From Alphaproteobacteria bacterium (GTDB taxonomy: Bacteria > Pseudomonadota > Alphaproteobacteria > Rs-D84): a stretch of DNA of 43,619 nucleotides. Each line of letters begins with the position of its first letter. Positions within the stretch are counted from its first letter, which is position 1. The notes under the pieces are model-generated. The model saw nothing but the letters and a program-made list of their open reading frames with translations. It did no database searches and was not told the DNA's origin. The stretch spans positions 1 to 43,619 of the forward strand of contig WRHR01000007.1 in assembly GCA_009783145.1 (NCBI GenBank), read 5' to 3'. Both the position numbers and the translations under genes were made by a program. Shown piece by piece: positions 39,338 through 43,619 of this stretch.

Positions 39338-39359
39338 CCATTACCAAAAGGCTTAAACT

Positions 39360-40517
39360 ATGATAAAAATGCCTAAATTTTTAAGAAAAATGATTCAATC
39401 GGATGCATACATAAACAAAAGCAATCCGGATTATGAAAGCACCAATGAAAAAGTTACTAATTACTTAGAAATATTTTACCCAGGCCAAATGGAATACGAC
39501 CCTACGGGCAGAATGAAAGAGCCAAACTATGATATGACTGAAACGGAATTTATAGAAGCCCGGAATGAATTAGACCATGACCTGGAAGAAGCGATTGCCG
39601 AGATTGAAGCGGAAATGGAAGAAAACGGCATCATAATAGATGTAAGCCAATATATCGAATTGGAAGAGTCCATACCAGTTAAAGTCTTGCATCCGGACGG
39701 AAGAATAGATATAGATTATTTGGAAGTTTATGACATTGATCTGCCGGATGATAATCTGGAGCCAGATGATGATGACGAGGAAGATTCAGAAGATGACCAA
39801 ATAATCTATGTGTGGTCAGAAGGTGGAGAATGCGATTTCTGCGCAAGCATGGCGGGAACCATCCTTGACGGTCCAGGAGATGTTGGCGCACATCCGAATT
39901 GCGGATGCACTGCCGTTCCGATGACCAAGGAAGAATACGAAGAACTATATGGCAAACCTGATCCGGAAAAACAGAAGAAGTACGAAGATTTGAAAGCAAA
40001 GAAAATGGAATGGGGGGCCTCAAAAACTTATTCATATAAACAAACATATACAAATGAATTGAAAAAGGAAGAGGAAATGAAAAATGGTGAAAAAGAGTTA
40101 GAAATCAGAAAACAGGACGATCAAGGCAATGGCGAATACGGCAAAAGCCGCGACGGCGGTATCCGCGAACATACCGGAATTGATATTATAAGCAAACCCG
40201 GCGCCCCAGTTTATGCTCTGAAAGACGGGAAATACATGCATGAACATAGACCTTACACAAATGACCCTAATTATAACGGATTAAATATTAAAGATTCTGT
40301 GGGTAACATAAATTTGTATTTTTACGTAACCCCAGCCATCGTTCCAGGAACAAATGTGAATCAGGGCGATCTTATCGGATATACGCAAAACATCGCAGAT
40401 AAATATCCGGGAATAACATCGCATTATCATTTCGAAGTACGAACGCCGGAGTGGACCAGAGAAAATCGGGAAACTATAAACCCGAAAGAATATCTTGACG
40501 GATTTACATTCAAATAG
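39360..40517 (+). CDS. MuF-like head protein fragment fused to an M23 (LytM) metallopeptidase
   Basis: 385 residues. The centre has the cysteine motif of phage MuF/minor-head proteins: GECDFCASMAGT with Cys158 and Cys161, then AHPNCGC with His178, Cys181 and Cys183. A very acidic stretch precedes it (DDNLEPDDDDEEDSEDD). A Lys/Glu-rich linker leads to a complete M23 peptidase: HTGID gives the HxxxD pair His271 and Asp275, and HYHFEV gives HxH His355 and His357. M23 enzymes cut peptide cross-bridges in peptidoglycan. MuF domains joined to C-terminal toxin domains are known in temperate phages, so this may be a virion-delivered effector or an entry enzyme. The full N-terminal MuF helical domain is not obvious. 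The gene is AT-richer than the structural genes. Confidence 0.8.
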   Translation: MIKMPKFLRKMIQSDAYINKSNPDYESTNEKVTNYLEIFYPGQMEYDPTGRMKEPNYDMTETEFIEARNELDHDLEEAIAEIEAEMEENGIIIDVSQYIELEESIPVKVLHPDGRIDIDYLEVYDIDLPDDNLEPDDDDEEDSEDDQIIYVWSEGGECDFCASMAGTILDGPGDVGAHPNCGCTAVPMTKEEYEELYGKPDPEKQKKYEDLKAKKMEWGASKTYSYKQTYTNELKKEEEMKNGEKELEIRKQDDQGNGEYGKSRDGGIREHTGIDIISKPGAPVYALKDGKYMHEHRPYTNDPNYNGLNIKDSVGNINLYFYVTPAIVPGTNVNQGDLIGYTQNIADKYPGITSHYHFEVRTPEWTRENRETINPKEYLDGFTFK

Positions 40518-40554
40518 ATTGACCAAGTAATAAGCAATATGGCAGAATTCGCTT

Positions 40555-41277
40555 ATGAAAAAAGCCATATTGTTTTTATCTTGTTTTCTGCTTACTGCTT
40601 GCGGCAAAGGAGCAATGACCGAGCCTATGTTTAATAACGCTAATCCCGTGGCTTTTTTTGAAGTCGACGGCAATAAATATACAATCCGATTTGAATCCAA
40701 TCATTCATGGAATATGAAAGGACGATTATTTAGAAACGACCAGGAGTTGCCATCAGAAGTATTATTTACAATGAGCGGGTTTCATGTTCTATCATTCATC
40801 GAGCTTGAAGGCAAAATCATTATGCGGGAATACTGGTCAGATGAACCGGGATGCCGTTCGACATTTTTTTTGGTAGATGATGACCGAGTGCAAAAACTTT
40901 TTTATCGCGGAGATTGCAGCGGTGGAGAATTTGCATATGTAATGCCCGAAACCAGTAAAAAGCTTATAAATATCAATACCGCCCGCGAAATATCAAAATT
41001 GGATAAAGATGGAAAATTTATACTCCTTGCATGGGAAATGGCAGACGGGTCAACATATTCACAAGAATGCTACGAAGCATATTCGAATTATTTGGAATAT
41101 CATAAAATACATAAACAAGAAAATCGACAATGTAATGAAATCCACCTGGAAGACGTTGTTGGCGAATTTGGCGTATATGCCGCAATAACCGGTGATGAAG
41201 ATTATATGAAAACAAAGTGCGAAGAATCTGAAAAGCTTAACATTCATGATTTCTGTAACAATTATCCCGAAAAATAA
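40555..41277 (+). CDS. Lipoprotein, candidate immunity partner of the M23 protein
   Basis: 240 residues with a lipoprotein signal peptide (MKKAILFLSCFLLTACG, lipidation at Cys16), so it should sit in a membrane facing the periplasm, where an M23 enzyme would act. The mature part is mixed alpha/beta with several Cys (CRSTFF, GDCSGGE, QECYEAY, FCNNYPEK) and no recognised domain. It starts 38 bases after the MuF-M23 stop and has the same AT-rich composition. A toxin/immunity pair is one explanation; a superinfection-exclusion lipoprotein is another. Both are inferred from location. Confidence 0.7.
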   Translation: MKKAILFLSCFLLTACGKGAMTEPMFNNANPVAFFEVDGNKYTIRFESNHSWNMKGRLFRNDQELPSEVLFTMSGFHVLSFIELEGKIIMREYWSDEPGCRSTFFLVDDDRVQKLFYRGDCSGGEFAYVMPETSKKLININTAREISKLDKDGKFILLAWEMADGSTYSQECYEAYSNYLEYHKIHKQENRQCNEIHLEDVVGEFGVYAAITGDEDYMKTKCEESEKLNIHDFCNNYPEK

Positions 41278-41336
41278 TTTCTTGGACTAATAAACCGCAG
41301 AAATGATGATTGGAGTTTATTTCAAAATGGCACATA

Positions 41337-41792
41337 TTAAGGTAAATCAAACCTTTCAGCGCGCTGATCCAATATCAATGTTTCGCCCCTATATACTTGT
41401 ATACTATAGGGGCCCATTATTTCTGTATATACTCCATGTAATCTGTCAGAAACTATGTATATATATTCCCCATTTTTAAATTTGTATTGATAGTATTTGT
41501 ATCCGCTGCCACCTCCATTAAGTACCAATTCGCCGTTATAAATAATTATATCCGGCGTTTCGCCCATTGATTTATTGATGTCCCACGCAGCATAACGATA
41601 CTTATTTTCATCCCGCATATTTGGCCGAAGTATTTCTTCCGTTGTATCAACACGAATTAAAAACTTTTCCGTTTTCAAAACAAGTTCATTTTTTATGAAT
41701 TCTTTTAATGATGGGTGTAGGGTTTTGGACTGTTCGTTAGCCGAAGACGAAAAGGCGAATAATAAGATAAAAATTACAAATATATTTTTCAT
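41337..41792 (-). CDS. Secreted protein of unknown function
   Basis: 151 residues starting MKNIFVIFILLFAFSSSANEQ, a Sec signal peptide cleaved near residue 18. The mature part is a beta-rich segment (NGELVLNGGGSGYKYYQYKFKNGEYIYIVSDRLHGVYTEIMGPYSIQVYRG) and no family is recognised. The ATG at 41792 is chosen for the signal peptide; upstream in-frame residues (MCSY) would overlap the preceding stop. It lies four bases after the 211-residue gene, so it is the third gene of the repressor transcript. It could be a lysogenic conversion or exclusion protein, since it would be made from a repressor operon. Confidence 0.7.
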   Translation of the reverse strand: MKNIFVIFILLFAFSSSANEQSKTLHPSLKEFIKNELVLKTEKFLIRVDTTEEILRPNMRDENKYRYAAWDINKSMGETPDIIIYNGELVLNGGGSGYKYYQYKFKNGEYIYIVSDRLHGVYTEIMGPYSIQVYRGETLILDQRAERFDLP

Positions 41793-41796
41793 ATAG

Positions 41797-42432
41797 CTAC
41801 ACACTGCTGACGAATGCGCGCAGGCGTGCCAATAGCTTCATACCCTCTTCCCCGAACATCGGAAGATAGGTTTCGTATTCGGACAACTCCGCCTGTATCT
41901 CCGCGCGCGCCCGATCGGACACCGGCGGCTCTAACATAGCATATCCGCGATTCCACAGCTCATATGCCCTTGACGCTTGCTGCACCTGGCGCCATTGCTC
42001 AACCAATCCCGGATGTCCGGCAATCGCCGCACGCACCCCGCTTGCCCATTTTTCCCCGAACGACTGCACAAAAGGCAAGTTTCTGATTTCTTCGAGGTGA
42101 TCCTCATCCGGTTGGAACCGGGCCAATGCGCTTTCTAATTCTTTCAAATCGCTTGTGGAAATCTGCGTTCCCTTTGCCGCGCGATCCATCATGCCCCCAT
42201 AAGGCATCAGCTCGCGCTCTATCCCGTCCATGGGCGTTCTTCCCGACTGCAAGTTTCTGATATGCGCGGACAGCTTTTCGCCGTTCGGCAGCTTCAGCAG
42301 CTCTTCAAGAATCTGGGAGTCGGATTCGGCGACCAGCGCGCGATTAACAACCGCCCAGCCGCCTTCGATCACATGCGCCTGACGATAAAGGTTCGCCAAT
42401 CGCTGGGCTATTATGGAAGCTCTCTCTCTCAT
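41797..42432 (-). CDS. Protein of unknown function in the repressor operon
   Basis: 211 residues, soluble and mostly helical, with charged segments MRERASIIAQRLANLYRQAH and IQAELSEYETYLPMFGEEGMKLLARLRAF. No signal peptide or membrane segment, and no family recognised. It starts eight bases after the repressor stop and ends four before the secreted-protein start. Its GC content and codon use match the structural genes rather than the AT-rich cargo beside it, so it is probably an original phage gene. Confidence 0.65.
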   Translation of the reverse strand: MRERASIIAQRLANLYRQAHVIEGGWAVVNRALVAESDSQILEELLKLPNGEKLSAHIRNLQSGRTPMDGIERELMPYGGMMDRAAKGTQISTSDLKELESALARFQPDEDHLEEIRNLPFVQSFGEKWASGVRAAIAGHPGLVEQWRQVQQASRAYELWNRGYAMLEPPVSDRARAEIQAELSEYETYLPMFGEEGMKLLARLRAFVSSV

Positions 42433-42440
42433 TTTATCTC

Positions 42441-43460
42441 TTATTCCAGCACGACCTGCACGACTTTATGCAAGCGATTCTTCGGATTCTTAATCTGTAT
42501 CTTTTCTTCCGGATTAGTCAGAACTCCGATCAGATTGCCGCTTTTGTCTTCTTTCAGCATAACGACGCGCGCCGACGCTTTGGCACCGGGCTTTATTTTC
42601 TCGAAATCTTCTTCGAACACAACCGCCAGATCGCCCGCGGACGGCATCAAGCTTGGACTCACGAACAGATAAGAGTTCGCCGGAAACATCGCGCCCAAGC
42701 GATTCGCCGGCGCGCGCACCGCATAGACCGATCCGCCGTTCTTCAGCTTTGCCGGCAGCGCTATCATATTCTCGTCGGACTTCGCGAACGAAAGATTCTT
42801 TCCTTCTGGCGTTCCGTATACCGGAACCAAGTTCTTGCGCACCGAATCATACACCGTCGCGCCGTAAATAGACGCGCCGATATCCGAACCCGTCGCGGAT
42901 TTTCCGACGGTCAGCGCTTCGCGGACCCGCTCTTCGGCCTTGTCGATCTGTTTCGCTAACGCTCCGGAATTATAAAGTTCCGCAATCGCCTTGAACATTC
43001 CGTCCACGGTTTTGCCCAACGCTTTCGCCAAGTTATCGATCTCGCGCTCGTAAACTTCGCGCTGGCCGATTTCTATCTTATGATATACCGACAAAGTCAT
43101 CTTGGCATCTTTCGCAGCCTGGGCTATCGTCTTGCCCAACCCGCGGCGCAGTATCCTTATCCCGGCGCCGAATACTTTCAGCCCCGAAGTTTCGTTTTCT
43201 ACCAAGCGGCGCTGCATCTCGGACTTCCACAAAGAAGCCTTGCTATCATCCGCCTTGATAAAGATATCCGAAAGCTTGCAGCCCAAGATTCCGCAAAGCT
43301 GCATCAGCTGGCTTTGCTTCAGCCTGCGCACGCCTTTTTCAACCTTGGACATTGCCGACAGCGACAAGCCCGATTTCTTTGCCAGAGCCGTCATGCGCAT
43401 CCCGCGCGACAGCCTGATGTTTCTGATGTTGTTTGGAAAACAGATTTCTTCCAATGCCAT
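42441..43460 (-). CDS. Phage repressor-like protein with two XRE domains and an S24-like C-terminus
   Basis: 339 residues. The first helix-turn-helix is at about residues 11-62 (GMRMTALAKKSGLSLSAMSKVEKGVRRLKQSQLMQLCGIL). A second follows at about 98-153 (GLGKTIAQAAKDAKMTLSVYHKIEIGQREVYEREIDNLAKALG). CI-type repressors normally have one. Residues 215-339 look like the LexA/CI S24 fold (YAVRAPANRLGAMFPANSYLFVSPSLMPSAGDLAVV, then RVVMLKED), but the usual catalytic Ser-Met pair is not at its place, where RLGAMFP is read. Self-cleavage may therefore be lost. GAGG precedes the ATG. It probably controls the phage region and is cotranscribed with two downstream genes. Confidence 0.83.
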   Translation of the reverse strand: MALEEICFPNNIRNIRLSRGMRMTALAKKSGLSLSAMSKVEKGVRRLKQSQLMQLCGILGCKLSDIFIKADDSKASLWKSEMQRRLVENETSGLKVFGAGIRILRRGLGKTIAQAAKDAKMTLSVYHKIEIGQREVYEREIDNLAKALGKTVDGMFKAIAELYNSGALAKQIDKAEERVREALTVGKSATGSDIGASIYGATVYDSVRKNLVPVYGTPEGKNLSFAKSDENMIALPAKLKNGGSVYAVRAPANRLGAMFPANSYLFVSPSLMPSAGDLAVVFEEDFEKIKPGAKASARVVMLKEDKSGNLIGVLTNPEEKIQIKNPKNRLHKVVQVVLE

Positions 43461-43497
43461 TTTGACACCTCTTCTTTCTCTCTTGACAAAAGTTAGC

Positions 43498-43587
43498 GAT
43501 TTTTTCCTTGCAAAGCAAGGAAAAAATCAGAGTGATGATTTTGCTTCGCAAAATCTAGAGTTACTCGCGCTTTGTTCGCAGAGCGAC
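43498..43587. promoter_or_regulatory. Three stacked small-loop hairpins upstream of the repressor
   Basis: A perfect inverted repeat with 14-bp arms around AAA (43498-43528) is followed by GATTTTGC-TTC-GCAAAATC (43537-43555). A third, imperfect hairpin lies at about 43568-43587 (CGCTTTG and CAGAGCG). On the minus strand TTGCTT, 17 bp and TAACTT form a possible repressor promoter overlapping the first hairpin. No gene is seen from 43461 to the end. Confidence 0.65.
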
Positions 43588-43619
43588 AGTGTTTTTTTTC
43601 TATATAAAATCTTTCGGTT

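Larger units (their letters stand above)
30340..43619 (+). mobile_element. Podovirus-derived (T7-like gene order) prophage or domesticated phage element, continuing past the right edge
   Basis: From birA to the window edge the genes are phage-derived, in the order endolysin, holin-like, scaffold, capsid, gp11-like, gp12-like, gp14-like, tail-fibre N-terminus and large terminase. This matches the T7 virion-gene order from gp9 to gp19, except for lysis genes at the front. The portal (gp8), small terminase and integrase are not visible, and the terminase ends before its nuclease. AT-richer cargo genes occupy 36384-38032 and 39360-41792. The left boundary is set by the last chromosomal stop; no attachment site was recognised. 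The right boundary is outside the window. Confidence 0.8.

Noticed and set aside
39240-39480. A frameshift that would restore the terminase nuclease domain
   Set aside because: The other frames after the TAG give no terminase-like sequence, and an unrelated gene starts at 39360.

Overview
The window reads as a chromosomal contig from an alphaproteobacterium, probably an uncultured host-associated lineage. The lineage is an inference from the plsX-fabH-ihfA cluster, a six-domain S1 protein, IspH, PPDK, an M48 lipoprotein protease and an OprB-type porin. No 16S gene is present to confirm it. Coding is dense and most genes have alanine-rich, moderately GC-rich codon use.

Bases 1-30340 are core chromosome. 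In order they hold plsX-fabH-ihfA; a leftward set of a cysteine-rich secreted protein, hemW and an M13 metallopeptidase; tRNA-Leu(CAG) and tRNA-Ala(CGC) behind an interrupted tRNA-Leu copy; a secreted subtilase; tRNA-Leu(UAA); trpS; an unknown 543-residue protein; rplM-rpsI-tig; a HAD phosphatase divergent from an unknown protein; rpsA; a divergent XRE regulator / HsdR-N-like nuclease pair; adk convergent with ispH; an M48 lipoprotein protease; tRNA-Pro(GGG); an OprB-like porin divergent from acpS; ppdK; a lysine-rich small protein; and an overlapping winged-helix / birA pair.

Bases ~30340 to the right edge are a phage-derived region whose gene order follows T7-like podoviruses: endolysin, holin-like protein, scaffold, major capsid, gp11-like adaptor, gp12-like nozzle, gp14-like protein, tail-fibre N-terminus and large terminase. 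No portal or integrase is visible and the terminase stops before its nuclease domain. AT-richer cargo sits inside it: a YkuD/Tlde1-like L,D-transpeptidase followed by a membrane protein, and a MuF-like/M23 peptidase followed by a lipoprotein. A separate histone-H1-like gene has its own promoter and terminator. A repressor with two XRE domains is read leftward from the right end.

The most novel feature is a family of palindromic elements. Three copies (before plsX, before rplM, and between the porin gene and acpS) share a conserved core, GCAACAAT followed by the 18-bp palindrome TGTCCATTATAATGGACA. The core is enclosed by inverted arms made of 6- or 7-bp tandem repeats. The arm sequence differs between copies but is mirrored within each copy. 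Two arm-only relatives occur, one in the prophage. A second palindrome type begins on the encoded CCA of all four tRNA genes. Several genes also have a -10 box 6-10 bases before their start codon, which suggests leaderless mRNAs.
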